Positions 13,177-21,408 of a stretch of 25,735 bases of DNA are shown here, in pieces. Source of the DNA: a virus; the IMG/VR virus record IMGVR_UViG_3300006305_000088, positions 1 to 25,735 of that record. One strand, written 5' to 3'. Each line of letters begins with the position of its first letter. Within the stretch, counting starts at the first letter, position 1. The position numbers and the translations under genes are program-made. The notes beneath the pieces were generated by a model, which saw only the letters and a program-made list of their open reading frames with translations, was not told where the DNA came from and ran no database searches.

Positions 13177-13301
13177 TTGTTCTCCTCCTTTACTTTTAAA
13201 CCTCTATAAACGAGATTCTTTTGTTGTGGTTGTTGAGTCTTCTGACTCTGTACACGAGCATCGGTATCGTAAGGGATACCTCTATAAGTTACTTGTGCCA
13301 T
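13173..13301 (-). CDS. DUF4278-like small protein (42 aa)
   Basis: It starts MAQVTYRGIPYDTDARVQSQ and later repeats NLVYRGLKV. The [LV]TYRG-x-x-Y motif at the start is the hallmark of the cyanobacterial DUF4278 family, whose members often carry a second YRG. AGGAG lies 7 bases before the ATG. The Gln/Lys-rich linker between the two motifs looks disordered. The family function is unknown; its presence links the phage to cyanobacterial hosts. Confidence 0.7.
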   Translation of the reverse strand: MAQVTYRGIPYDTDARVQSQKTQQPQQKNLVYRGLKVKEENK

Positions 13302-13345
13302 TTGTTTGCTCCTAAAGTAATTGGACTTTTTTAAGATCCGTTCCT

Positions 13346-13537
13346 TCAGTCGTTTGCGTCCTTACAATACAACCCTTGTGTTTCTCCAAACTCATAGTAA
13401 AGATCAACAATCTCTTGTCTATCTTTATCACTAAGATCTGGATAGACCTTAGCACGATCTACAAGTTCGTTGATGTCTCCACAAGAGACGGTAACTACCT
13501 GAGTAGATGCTACTAAGAGTGCAAGCATATGTATCAT
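13346..13537 (-). CDS. Small putatively exported protein (63 aa)
   Basis: A short hydrophobic N-terminus (MIHMLALLVASTQVVTVSCG) looks like a signal peptide or lipoprotein-like segment ending near Cys19. It is followed by an acidic helical domain (INELVDRAKVYPDLSDKDRQ) and a second Cys near the end. GGAG lies in the loop of a small GAACG/CGTTC hairpin 10 bases before the ATG. With the next upstream gene it makes a pair of small exported proteins behind a late promoter. A role in the envelope or lysis is possible but not shown. Confidence 0.65.
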   Translation of the reverse strand: MIHMLALLVASTQVVTVSCGDINELVDRAKVYPDLSDKDRQEIVDLYYEFGETQGLYCKDAND

Positions 13538-13561
13538 AGGATGAACGCTCCGTTCCGCGAC

Positions 13562-13768
13562 TTACTTGCGTCCAATGATAAAGACATCACATCTATCGTC
13601 TGATACCTTCGTTCTGAAGTAATCTATAAGATACTCCTTGGCATCGGGTATAAGATTCTGATCGCTCATAATCTCTACCCTATTCTGATTCCACTCTGAA
13701 CAAGACATCTCCCAATGAGATGGATTGTGTTCAGCAATTAGAAACCCCGATAGTGCAAGACTAATCAT
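13562..13768 (-). CDS. Small putatively exported protein, first gene after a late promoter (68 aa)
   Basis: It starts MISLALSGFLIAEHNPSHWE, with a short hydrophobic segment, then MSCSEWNQNRVEIMSD, and a helical part with YLIDYFRTKVSDDRCDVFII. Two Cys could form a disulphide outside the cytoplasm. No ribosome binding site is obvious, but the late octamer at 13829-13836 lies about 60 bases upstream. I recall similar HNPSHW-containing small proteins in cyanophages, without function. Late expression plus export would fit a lysis or envelope role; this is inference. Confidence 0.65.
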   Translation of the reverse strand: MISLALSGFLIAEHNPSHWEMSCSEWNQNRVEIMSDQNLIPDAKEYLIDYFRTKVSDDRCDVFIIGRK

Positions 13769-13828
13769 TTAGATGAACGTTTGTAAATAATAATAACATA
13801 TTCTTAGAGAAATGTCATCATTCACATA

Positions 13829-13836
13829 TATTTATA
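13829..13836 (-). promoter_or_regulatory. T4-type late promoter octamer
   Basis: The minus strand reads TATAAATA, identical to the T4 late promoter, in the gap after nrdB and about 60 bases before the 68-residue gene. Confidence 0.75.
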
Positions 13837-13862
13837 CAACTAAGAGGTTTTAATACCTTCTG

Positions 13863-15056
13863 TTACAACTTGAACCCTTTGAAGGTATCAGAAGTTACGT
13901 CTTGTTTAATACCACCTACAACATAAGATTCTATTTCAGTTTCTTGTGGTGCATTCTGTTGTCCTCTGGAGTTTAACCAGTGCTCTGTCCAAGGTAGAGG
14001 ATTGTTTCTTAAAGGTATATCATAGATTGGATCTATACCTATCGCTTTCATTCTACGATTAGCAATCCATTCTACATACTGACCTAACAGTTTAGCATTC
14101 AATCCTATCATACTACCATCTTTAAATAAGTATTCTGCCCACGCTTTCTCTTCGTTTACTGCGTTGACAAACATCTCAGTTACTCTATCTTTCTCCTCCT
14201 TAATTATCTGGAGCATTATTGGGTCGTCCCCTTGTGCCCACTTTCCGAGGATTTGTTGAGTAAGGACAAGATGTTGTGCTTCGTCTCTTGAGATGAGGGA
14301 GATAATTTTTGCTGATCCCTCCATAAGTTTAAGTTCTCCAAATGCAAACGAGCACGCAAAGGAGACATAGAAGCGAATTCCTTCCAAAATGTTGACATTT
14401 ACTACTGCCCTATAAAGTTTACGTTTTAATTCAACGAGTTCATAGTGACCAAGAGGTACACCGTCAAGGTTGTGTACCCACATATTACCAGATCCATACT
14501 GTTGTGCAGCGTTTATGAAGTCATCATACGCTTCTGTAACACTCTTAGCACGTGCAAGTATCTTTTCATCGTCTAAGATAGTGTCAAAGACAACTGATGG
14601 GTCTGGATATACATTCTTAATTATATGTGTGTAACTTTTTGAGTGTATCATCTCAAAAAATTCCCACGCAATCATAGCAGATTCTAACTCAGGTATTGAA
14701 CAGTAAGGGATGAAAGCAAGACCAGGACCACGACCTTGTACAGAGTCAAGGAGGATCTGATACCTGAGATTTGATGTAAAGATGTGTTTCTGTGTGTCAT
14801 TTAATGTAGCAAAGTCACTTCGATCTTTTTGTAGAGAGACTTCTTCTGGTCTCCAGAAGTATCCTAGTTGTTGATTAGTTAGTTTATCAAACACTGGGTA
14901 CTTAGCACCGTCATATCTTTGGACTCCTAGAGGTGGTCCGAAGAACATAGGAGGATTGGTATTGTTTTTTTCTTTATTAAATACCGTTACTCCTTTTATT
15001 TTTGTCTTTGGCATTTGTTGATCGTCGTTGTTAAGTTTAAACTTTGCAACTGTCAC
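13863..15056 (-). CDS. nrdB: Class Ia ribonucleotide reductase beta subunit (397 aa)
   Basis: NrdB holds the diiron-tyrosyl radical cofactor that starts ribonucleotide reduction by NrdA. All metal ligands are visible: Asp104, Glu135, His138, Glu225, Glu259 and His262. The radical tyrosine is Tyr142 in IHSKSYTHII, so this is the tyrosyl-radical type. The start is GTG at 15056, 20 bases inside nrdA: AGGAGGA lies 6-7 bases upstream, whereas the ATG at 15014 has no ribosome binding site. The length is normal for the family. nrdA and nrdB are coupled. Marine picocyanobacterial hosts mostly use a class II enzyme, so the phage brings its own class I system. Confidence 0.97.
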   Translation of the reverse strand: MTVAKFKLNNDDQQMPKTKIKGVTVFNKEKNNTNPPMFFGPPLGVQRYDGAKYPVFDKLTNQQLGYFWRPEEVSLQKDRSDFATLNDTQKHIFTSNLRYQILLDSVQGRGPGLAFIPYCSIPELESAMIAWEFFEMIHSKSYTHIIKNVYPDPSVVFDTILDDEKILARAKSVTEAYDDFINAAQQYGSGNMWVHNLDGVPLGHYELVELKRKLYRAVVNVNILEGIRFYVSFACSFAFGELKLMEGSAKIISLISRDEAQHLVLTQQILGKWAQGDDPIMLQIIKEEKDRVTEMFVNAVNEEKAWAEYLFKDGSMIGLNAKLLGQYVEWIANRRMKAIGIDPIYDIPLRNNPLPWTEHWLNSRGQQNAPQETEIESYVVGGIKQDVTSDTFKGFKL

Positions 15057-17364
15057 AGTCTTCCTCCTGTTCTAATTCTTGTATGAGTTGATTTAATCTT
15101 TGATTGGTTTCATCCATAGGCACATCATCCCTCCATCCCATTGGGTGTGCAGGTTCTTCGACATCTTTCTTAGCGTCGTATGTATTTTGATAGTATGATG
15201 TTTTCCAACCGTATTTGTATGTGGTAAGAAGATCTTGTGCCATAACAGAGACAGGAACCTCATCATTGTCATAGTTCTCTGGATTGTAACTCCAGTTTCC
15301 ACTGATTGCCTGATCAAAAAACTTTTGCATAACTGATGTAACTTTGATATACCCTTCGTTAGATGGCATATCCCATAGTAATGTGTACTTGTTTTTCAGA
15401 TAGGGAAACCCTGGAACAATCTGCTTAAGAGGTCCTTTCTTTGACTTCTTAACGGACAAGTAGTCTCTAGGTGGTTCAATTCCATTTGTTGCATTTGACA
15501 CAACGGAACTGCTCTCTGAAGGCATCTGTGCGGACAGTGTTGAGTGCCTGAGACCGTGCTCCAAGATAGATGCCCTAAGAGATTCCCAATCATACTTGTA
15601 TTCCTCTTTTGTTATCTGATCTACCTCACTCTTATATGTATCTATTGGTAAGATTCCATCAGAATATTTTGTGTGAGAAAAACCATCACACGCACCCTTC
15701 TCTTTTGCTATCTCATTTGATGCTTTAAGAAGATTATATTGGAATGCTTCAGTAAGGTTATGTACTAGATCATATGCACCTTGATCGTTATACTTAAATC
15801 CATTCTTTGCTAGGTAATGTGCTAGACCGATGTATCCGATGCCCAAGGAGCGTCTTGCAAGGGTGCTACGTCGTGCTGCTGCAACAGGGTAGCGTTGGTA
15901 ATCAATTAGTTCTTCTAGTCCACGAACTGCAAGGTCACATAGTTCTTCCAACTCATTAAGAGTACGGAGTTTACCTACGTTAATAGCAGATAGAATACAC
16001 AATGCAATCTCACCACCGTCTTCATCTATATGATCTACAGGATCAGTGGGTAGAGTTATCTCCTGACATAGGTTACTCATATTAACCTTGTCTTTAAATG
16101 ATGAATGAGTATTAACGTGATCTATATTCATAATGTATAGACGACCAGTCTCTGCTCTCTCCTTTAAGAAGTTTAGAATAAGATCTTGTGCACCTATTTT
16201 TTTCTTAGGTACTGATTCATCCATCTCATACTGAACATACAGTGAATCAAACTCAGGAGTTCCAAACGCATCATATAATCCTGGGACATCGTGTGGTGAG
16301 AAGAGTGTAATTTCTCCATTTTCGATAAACCTTCTATAGAATAGTTCACTGAACTGAATACTATAGTCAAGTTTCCTTACTCTATTATCTTCTGTTCCTT
16401 TATTATTTTTTAAGACAATGATGTCTTCTATTTCTTGGTGCCAGATGGGGAAGTGGACAGTCGCTGATCCACCTCTAATGCCATTTTGAGTGCAACATCT
16501 GACAGTTGCTTCAAACTTTTTGAGGAACGGTACAACACCCGTGTGTTGAACTTCTCCACCCCTGATTTTACTGTTGATCCCACGGATGCGACCTGCGTTG
16601 ATACCAATCCCTGCCCTTTGTGCAACGTAACGACCAATGGCCATATCAGAAGTAAAAATACTATCCAAGGTGTCGTCAACATCAACCAAAACGCAAGACG
16701 CAAACTGCCGAAGAGGTGTTCTAACACCTGCGAGAACTGGAGTTGGTACATTGATTTTCCCTTTGGAGGTTGCTGTGTAGTAGCGTTTAACATAATCGAG
16801 TCTTTTATCTTTAGGATAATCTTGGAACAATGTTGTAGCAACCATTATGTACATATACTGAGGAGTCTCATAGACTCTACCAGTGCTACGGTCTTGTACA
16901 AGATACTTATCTACGATCTGTCTCAACCCTGCGTAGGTAAATCCATAGCAACGTTGATGATCTATATAAGAATTTAGTTCTTCCCACTCTTCATCGTCAT
17001 ATTTCTTTAGGATACCACCATCATATACTCCTGCTTCTGCACAAGTCTTAACGTGATCTTTTAGTTTAGGGTATCCTGTATTACTCCACTCAGGAAATAC
17101 TTGTTTACGAACACTAAACAATAATAATCTTGCTGCTACAAATTGATAGTTAGGTGAATCTAAACTAATCAAATCACTCGCAGATTTAATAAGAATATTT
17201 TGAATCTGTTCTGATTCAATACCATCAAAGAACTGTAGACCACTATTCATTTCTACTTGTGATGATGATACACCTGTTATGTCTTCACAGGCAAACTCAA
17301 CCATTTGATGTATCTTGTCGAGGTTGAGAGGTTCGGCAGTGCCATCCCTTTTAATTACGTTCAT
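15037..17364 (-). CDS. nrdA: Class Ia ribonucleotide reductase alpha subunit (775 aa)
   Basis: NrdA reduces ribonucleoside diphosphates to deoxy forms for phage DNA synthesis. An N-terminal ATP-cone-like region (MNVIKRDGTAEPLNLDKIHQ) is followed by the catalytic barrel. Cys224 in FASCVL and Cys456 in ALCILS are the redox pair. Asn431, Cys433 and Glu435 in NLCQE form the active site. Tyr724-Tyr725 continue the radical path, and the C-terminal Cys770-x-x-Cys773 is the pair reduced by thioredoxin or glutaredoxin. The start overlaps the primase stop as ATGA. No inteins or introns are seen. The length is typical. Confidence 0.98.
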   Translation of the reverse strand: MNVIKRDGTAEPLNLDKIHQMVEFACEDITGVSSSQVEMNSGLQFFDGIESEQIQNILIKSASDLISLDSPNYQFVAARLLLFSVRKQVFPEWSNTGYPKLKDHVKTCAEAGVYDGGILKKYDDEEWEELNSYIDHQRCYGFTYAGLRQIVDKYLVQDRSTGRVYETPQYMYIMVATTLFQDYPKDKRLDYVKRYYTATSKGKINVPTPVLAGVRTPLRQFASCVLVDVDDTLDSIFTSDMAIGRYVAQRAGIGINAGRIRGINSKIRGGEVQHTGVVPFLKKFEATVRCCTQNGIRGGSATVHFPIWHQEIEDIIVLKNNKGTEDNRVRKLDYSIQFSELFYRRFIENGEITLFSPHDVPGLYDAFGTPEFDSLYVQYEMDESVPKKKIGAQDLILNFLKERAETGRLYIMNIDHVNTHSSFKDKVNMSNLCQEITLPTDPVDHIDEDGGEIALCILSAINVGKLRTLNELEELCDLAVRGLEELIDYQRYPVAAARRSTLARRSLGIGYIGLAHYLAKNGFKYNDQGAYDLVHNLTEAFQYNLLKASNEIAKEKGACDGFSHTKYSDGILPIDTYKSEVDQITKEEYKYDWESLRASILEHGLRHSTLSAQMPSESSSVVSNATNGIEPPRDYLSVKKSKKGPLKQIVPGFPYLKNKYTLLWDMPSNEGYIKVTSVMQKFFDQAISGNWSYNPENYDNDEVPVSVMAQDLLTTYKYGWKTSYYQNTYDAKKDVEEPAHPMGWRDDVPMDETNQRLNQLIQELEQEEDCDSCKV

Positions 17365-18359
17365 ACTTTTTTCCAGTTTTGAAATTTAACTTGTGCTGTT
17401 AACCCTGAGTAGGTGTTTGATTCTACTATACTTTGAACATTATGTCCAGACAGAATCATATCGTTGACATCCTTTTCCTTTATGGAGTTATCCCAGATGA
17501 CGACTTTGTAACCTCCTGATATTGCTTTTGCAATTCGGTCGGTGATTTGTTTGTTGCGTGGTTCGTTATCAAAAACAAAAACACTATCGCTCCAACCACA
17601 CGTCCTAGGATCAAGATCGGACCCGCACATAGCAACACAGTTTTCCAAGAAGAGGGAATCAAACGGTCCTTCCACGATGTAGACTGTCTTGTTGCTATCG
17701 ATTGTGTCGAGACCAAAGACTTTTTGTTTTGTTTCATCGAAAATAATAGTAATGTATCTTAGTTTTGGATTGGATGAGATTGCTCTCCCTTGTATGCCAA
17801 ACCATTTTCCACTTTGGTCTATGAGTGGTATTATAATCCTTGGACTATCGTTTTGCAGATTATCAAAGGTATGTTTGTGTTTATTAACAAACTCTTTGAA
17901 ATGTTCTGCATAGAAAATTCTATCAAGTTTATCTCCATTAATATTTCTTGATTCAAGGTAGGATCTTGCAGGGTGTTCTTTATTTAGGTCAGAGATTTTT
18001 GGAATCTTAGTACCTGTATTAAAGATTGGTTTGGTTTGAAGACTTGTAAATTTTGGTTCAGCAACTCTTGTACTTTTACCTGTCAATCCCATCTTATATC
18101 TTTCTAAGACAAACTGATCATACAAGTCTCTAGCATTATCCTTCAAGAAATTTCCTAGTGTTCTACCAACACCACAGTTGTGACACTTGAATATGAAATC
18201 AGAACCTTTGACGAAAAAATACCCCCTTGCTTTAGACTTATGTTTCTGTGAGTCTCCGCAATAAGGGCATCTAAAATTGTATAGGTTTGTCTTCTTTTCC
18301 TTGAAGAGATCAAGACGACTGCCTACAAGACGTGCGTACTTGACATCAACATAACTCAT
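17361..18359 (-). CDS. 61: DNA primase, T4 gp61-type (332 aa)
   Basis: The primase makes RNA primers for lagging-strand synthesis with the gp41 helicase. An N-terminal zinc finger has Cys31, Cys34, Cys59 and Cys62 (CPYC and CHNC). The TOPRIM core shows YIVEGPFDSLF with Glu230, FVFDNE with Asp264, and VVIWDN with Asp290, followed by KDVNDMI. The length matches T4-like primases. The stop overlaps nrdA as ATGA, which couples replication and dNTP supply. Upstream lies the stop of a small coiled-coil gene 12 bases away, without a visible promoter. Confidence 0.93.
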   Translation of the reverse strand: MSYVDVKYARLVGSRLDLFKEKKTNLYNFRCPYCGDSQKHKSKARGYFFVKGSDFIFKCHNCGVGRTLGNFLKDNARDLYDQFVLERYKMGLTGKSTRVAEPKFTSLQTKPIFNTGTKIPKISDLNKEHPARSYLESRNINGDKLDRIFYAEHFKEFVNKHKHTFDNLQNDSPRIIIPLIDQSGKWFGIQGRAISSNPKLRYITIIFDETKQKVFGLDTIDSNKTVYIVEGPFDSLFLENCVAMCGSDLDPRTCGWSDSVFVFDNEPRNKQITDRIAKAISGGYKVVIWDNSIKEKDVNDMILSGHNVQSIVESNTYSGLTAQVKFQNWKKV

Positions 18360-18371
18360 TATAAAAATTTC

Positions 18372-18752
18372 TTAAGGAACGACTTTTATTATACTTACTT
18401 CTGGGTCTGGTGTCAAGATAGGTCCAACAATTCTTTGACCTATAGGACTAACAAGGAAAGATACTATGGTAAGACCTCCTGCTATTGACCACATTTTCTT
18501 TTCCATAAGTCTAAGTCTATCATCTACCTTTCTTATATCTCTTTCGCATCCTTTCTTAATAGCATTTGTCTCTCTATTAACATCAGCAGATAGTCTGTCT
18601 ATCTTCTCAAATAAAACTGTATCAATTTGATCTTGCTTATCTAACTTCTCATTATGAACCGCAAGCAGTTGACCCATCTTTACAGAGTTCTCTTGAAGGG
18701 TATCTACAACTTTTTCTAGTCTTTCTATTATCGCTGAATTAATATCAGACAC
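18372..18752 (-). CDS. Coiled-coil protein with one membrane helix (126 aa)
   Basis: Residues about 8-85 form a likely coiled coil with regular Leu/Ile spacing (IIERLEKVVDTLQENSVKMG). They are followed by a hydrophobic helix (MWSIAGGLTIVSFLVSPIG, about 87-105) and a short tail. This layout resembles XhlA-type phage proteins, which anchor in the membrane and can assist lysis, but the match is by architecture only. The start is GTG at 18752, overlapping the upstream stop as TAGTG, with AAGGAG 7 bases upstream. Confidence 0.75.
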   Translation of the reverse strand: MSDINSAIIERLEKVVDTLQENSVKMGQLLAVHNEKLDKQDQIDTVLFEKIDRLSADVNRETNAIKKGCERDIRKVDDRLRLMEKKMWSIAGGLTIVSFLVSPIGQRIVGPILTPDPEVSIIKVVP

Positions 18753-19456
18753 TACATTGCTCCTTGACGCTTATCCCAGTAATATTTTAACACAGTAGAA
18801 GGTGTTAGACGGGTGATTTTTATCTTATCAAATTTTTCTGGTCTGTATATAGACCTCAAACGTATTTTTACATCAGAGACACTACGACCATAGAATACAA
18901 AGTCTGTCTCTCCTTCAAACTCAGTGAACTCTACTTTGAAAGGAAAGTATCTCCCCTCATTTCTAGTATAACTTTCTTTAGTAGTAGAAGGACCACACTT
19001 GATGGTTCCATTCTTTTTAGTTTTACATTTAAACTTTCTACCTTTAAGTGGTCTACCTATACCACCTAACGGTTCATCTAGTCCTGCTGTAGGACCATTA
19101 GGATCAGAGTCACCAGAGAATCCTGCTGCTTGTGCAGTAGAACCTGTACTCATAGTAGGTGCTTCTTCTTTGACAGTTTTCTTTTTCTTCCCTGCCTTAG
19201 CAACATACTTTCCTTTCGCATCACTATGACTGGTAGATCCAGGTCTTGCTGACGATACAACAGCACCATACCCAACCATATATTCTTTCACCATAGGTAG
19301 TTCTTTCTCTTTAGTAGAGGCGAACTTCTTTACATCAGTCTTTTTCATATCACTAGCAGCAGACGCAATCTCTTTCGATGGTGCAGACATCTCGCCCTTC
19401 TGGACTGCTCTGACCATCCCCATAAATCTACGTTGTTTAACTGATACTGCGGGCAT
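18752..19456 (-). CDS. DUF3008-type N-terminal domain protein (234 aa)
   Basis: The start MPAVSVKQRRFMGMVRAVQK matches the DUF3008 family, whose members begin PA-x-S-x-x-Q-x-x-FMG-M. The middle (about 85-150) is low-complexity, rich in Lys, Gly, Ser and Pro. The C-terminal part (about 160-234) is a basic/aromatic domain with YFPFKVEFTEFEGETDFVFY. The ATG overlaps the upstream stop as TAATG. Such proteins are common near head genes in T4-like cyanophages; the role is unknown. It may be a virion protein because of its neighbours. Confidence 0.8.
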   Translation of the reverse strand: MPAVSVKQRRFMGMVRAVQKGEMSAPSKEIASAASDMKKTDVKKFASTKEKELPMVKEYMVGYGAVVSSARPGSTSHSDAKGKYVAKAGKKKKTVKEEAPTMSTGSTAQAAGFSGDSDPNGPTAGLDEPLGGIGRPLKGRKFKCKTKKNGTIKCGPSTTKESYTRNEGRYFPFKVEFTEFEGETDFVFYGRSVSDVKIRLRSIYRPEKFDKIKITRLTPSTVLKYYWDKRQGAM

Positions 19457-19830
19457 TAGAGTTTACTTAACTGTGATGTAACTTCAGCGTCAATGACTAT
19501 CTCATCAAGAATACCATTGCCACCTTCGGGATCTAATCTATTCAAATATAATAGATAAGATTTCATAATAGACCAATACTCCATCTCGATTTTAAAAATC
19601 AATAGGGGTATCGCTGCTTCACCAAATACATTAAACAATACAATCAAATGGTTTAAGATCAAATGATTACGCAATACCCCAGACTTAACATACCTACCAA
19701 AAAGACGTTTGAGATATTTAAACCTCATCATATCTTCTTGGAAATCGTCGTATGTTACTGACTGGGGATTGTCATAATGCTTCATAGCGAACAACATATA
19801 GTTGTCGTTCGTTAATACTGAAAAATTCAT
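19456..19830 (-). CDS. Conserved T4-like phage protein (124 aa)
   Basis: It starts MNFSVLTNDNYMLFAMKHYD, contains FQEDMMRFKYLKRLFGRYVK and NHLIVLFNVFGEAAIPLLIF, and ends acidic. It appears all-helical. I recall this sequence type as very widely conserved in T4-like marine phages, always unnamed. The central hydrophobic helix may be buried rather than a membrane span. It is coupled to the next gene by TAATG and follows the Ig-like gene by 17 bases. Confidence 0.8.
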   Translation of the reverse strand: MNFSVLTNDNYMLFAMKHYDNPQSVTYDDFQEDMMRFKYLKRLFGRYVKSGVLRNHLILNHLIVLFNVFGEAAIPLLIFKIEMEYWSIMKSYLLYLNRLDPEGGNGILDEIVIDAEVTSQLSKL

Positions 19831-19847
19831 AACGAATTATAATTTAA

Positions 19848-20636
19848 TTAACTAACAAATGTTAGAGTTGCGATAGAACTTACTACCTCTTTAGCACCTT
19901 TGCTACTGTTAACTTTAACTCTGTATGAGTCACCTGAGTTAGCAGCAAGTTGTCCAGACAATACAAGAGATGCACTTGTAGCACCACTTACGTCAGCAAA
20001 TCTAGTACCACTAGCAGTTCTCTTCTGCCACTGATATGTGATTGTACCTGACTGATCAACAGTTGCAGCAACTGTGAATGTTGCAGCACCACTAGATGAG
20101 TTCTGGTTAGCAGGTTGTGTACCGATAGTAATAGTTTCAAGTACGTCTGCTACTACTGTCTCGTCTGCCATATCACCTGATGTTCCTACTGCTACTCTTA
20201 GTGCAGCAAGTTTTTCTGCTTTATGACGTGTGGTTCCTTGTGCTGTATTGTATGTTCTATACAACCACCATCCTGGTCCGTCTATACCACGAGACTTGTT
20301 AGATGCAATTCCATCTTCTGTTGTATCTACAAAGACTAATTGATAGTCAGTGATACTATCTCCACCTTTGATTACATACTCTGCAACCGCTTTTGGTGGG
20401 GTTCTTTTAATTACGCTTGATGCAGTAACTGTTGCAGTTGAACCTGCATAATTTTTGTGTAACTCTATAGCAGTAGTGCTAGTTACCTGTTTAACAATAT
20501 AAGCAACGCTAGAAATTTCTAGTACGTCACCTGGGACTACGCTATCAGCAGCATTTTTCGTTACAGTAGCGTCGCCATTAGTGACGCTAATGTTCTGTGT
20601 AAATGCAGCAGCGTCAATCTTACCATAGATCGCCAT
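19848..20636 (-). CDS. Virion protein with C-terminal Ig-like domain (262 aa)
   Basis: The N-terminal part (MAIYGKIDAAAFTQNISVTN) is Ala/Thr/Val-rich and beta-like, similar to phage surface proteins. Residues about 165-262 form an Ig-like domain with ITYQWQKRT, FADVSGATSASLVLSG and SYRVKVNSS, the Trp and Tyr-x-x-x-V pattern of the I-set fold. Ig domains decorate many phage capsids and tails (for example Hoc of T4) and may hold the particle on mucus or cell glycans. It is preceded by a late promoter and GGAG 8 bases before the ATG. It is probably a capsid decoration or tail surface protein. Confidence 0.8.
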   Translation of the reverse strand: MAIYGKIDAAAFTQNISVTNGDATVTKNAADSVVPGDVLEISSVAYIVKQVTSTTAIELHKNYAGSTATVTASSVIKRTPPKAVAEYVIKGGDSITDYQLVFVDTTEDGIASNKSRGIDGPGWWLYRTYNTAQGTTRHKAEKLAALRVAVGTSGDMADETVVADVLETITIGTQPANQNSSSGAATFTVAATVDQSGTITYQWQKRTASGTRFADVSGATSASLVLSGQLAANSGDSYRVKVNSSKGAKEVVSSIATLTFVS

Positions 20637-20672
20637 TAGTTATTCTCCAAGAACATTGTGTTTCCTATTATT

Positions 20673-20680
20673 TATTTATA
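20673..20680 (-). promoter_or_regulatory. T4-type late promoter octamer
   Basis: The minus strand reads TATAAATA, 36 bases before the Ig-like virion gene and immediately after the upstream terminator. Confidence 0.8.
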
Positions 20681-20706
20681 ATAAAAAGGAGGGGTGTACC
20701 CTCCTT
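20681..20706 (-). terminator. Intrinsic terminator
   Basis: On the minus strand AAGGAGGG and CCCTCCTT form a perfect 8-bp stem with loop TACAC, followed by a T-rich run. It ends the unit containing the 68-residue gene, four bases after that gene's stop. The late octamer starts right after it. Confidence 0.9.
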
Positions 20707-20709
20707 CGT

Positions 20710-20916
20710 TTATCTTGCTTTGATTGCTGCTGAGACTTGCTCAAACAACTTATCATCTGCTTGTGTTTTAGTCATTTTGACTGCTTTACCGATGATGACT
20801 AAACAGATGTCGATGAGTTTATCACCAAGTTCTGCATCATCAGGGATTTTTGCGATTGCTTTCTCTATAATACTCTTTGCAAAGGGTAAGAGAAAACTTG
20901 AAACTGAACCAATCAT
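20710..20916 (-). CDS. Small helical hypothetical protein (68 aa)
   Basis: It starts MIGSVSSFLLPFAKSIIEKA and continues IAKIPDDAELGDKLIDICLV, then an amphipathic basic end. It may be membrane-associated through the N-terminal amphipathic/hydrophobic helix. It ends four bases before a strong terminator, which supports it as the last gene of a unit. No family is recognised. Confidence 0.7.
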   Translation of the reverse strand: MIGSVSSFLLPFAKSIIEKAIAKIPDDAELGDKLIDICLVIIGKAVKMTKTQADDKLFEQVSAAIKAR

Positions 20917-20952
20917 TTTAATAAAGAATAAGGTACCTACCCTATATATACA

Positions 20953-21408
20953 TCAATGATTATGTGCTTCAGACACTAATACTTCTAAGTCTTCTACCGC
21001 TACGTTCTCATAGATTCTTCCACCCTTGTCTACGATGTCATAGTGTGATACGTAGTGAGTGTTACCCTGATCATCTGGTTCTTCCATCTCAACTAGAGTG
21101 TGATGCTCTGGGATTGTAGTTACAAGACCATAATCAGCGTGCTCTGCCATCTTTGCACAGATATGAGTCTTCTTACCCATTGCTTTAGCAACAGTCTTTC
21201 TTCTGTTAAGAAGATACTTATCACTTTTATCGTGATCACCGTCGTTGTCGATGTCCTTGTCCTCTTTTCCTACAGGATCAAGTGTTTTCTTTGCTTTCTC
21301 TTGTAGGTTTTGTACTTCAAGACGAAGCATTTCGCGAATAGATTCTTTCATTAGATCAGATTTCTTAGGGTTTACTAAAATCTTAGATTTTTTCTCAGAT
21401 AGTTCCAT
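20953..21408 (-). CDS. Phage protein with EF-hand-like loop, probably virion (151 aa)
   Basis: The start at ATG 21408 (MELSEKKSKILVNPKKSDLM) is preferred over an in-frame start at 21489, which would overlap the upstream gene by 80 bases. Residues 52-63 read DIDNDGDHDKSD: Asp at loop positions 1, 3, 5, 7, 9 and 12 with Gly at 6, an EF-hand or dockerin-like calcium site. It is followed by KYLLNRRKTVAKAM, a block I recall in several cyanophage virion proteins. The C-terminal half is His/Asp/Glu-rich and probably a small beta domain. AATAAATA lies just before the ATG, too close to be a normal promoter. Confidence 0.8.
   Translation of the reverse strand: MELSEKKSKILVNPKKSDLMKESIREMLRLEVQNLQEKAKKTLDPVGKEDKDIDNDGDHDKSDKYLLNRRKTVAKAMGKKTHICAKMAEHADYGLVTTIPEHHTLVEMEEPDDQGNTHYVSHYDIVDKGGRIYENVAVEDLEVLVSEAHNH

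Noticed and set aside
13531-13770. CGTTCATC near two start codons as part of a glutamine riboswitch (glnA motif)
   Set aside because: The partner sequence of that motif (GGACGGAAGTAGG-like) is not found downstream, and the match is only eight bases.
16486-16977. 163-codon plus-strand frame antisense to nrdA
   Set aside because: It lies wholly within the conserved catalytic region of nrdA, has no ribosome binding site or context, and all other genes are on the minus strand. It is a shadow of nrdA codon use.
21401-21408. AATAAATA just before the EF-hand-like gene as a late promoter
   Set aside because: It matches NATAAATA but ends only about 2 bases before the ATG; a transcript would start inside the gene.
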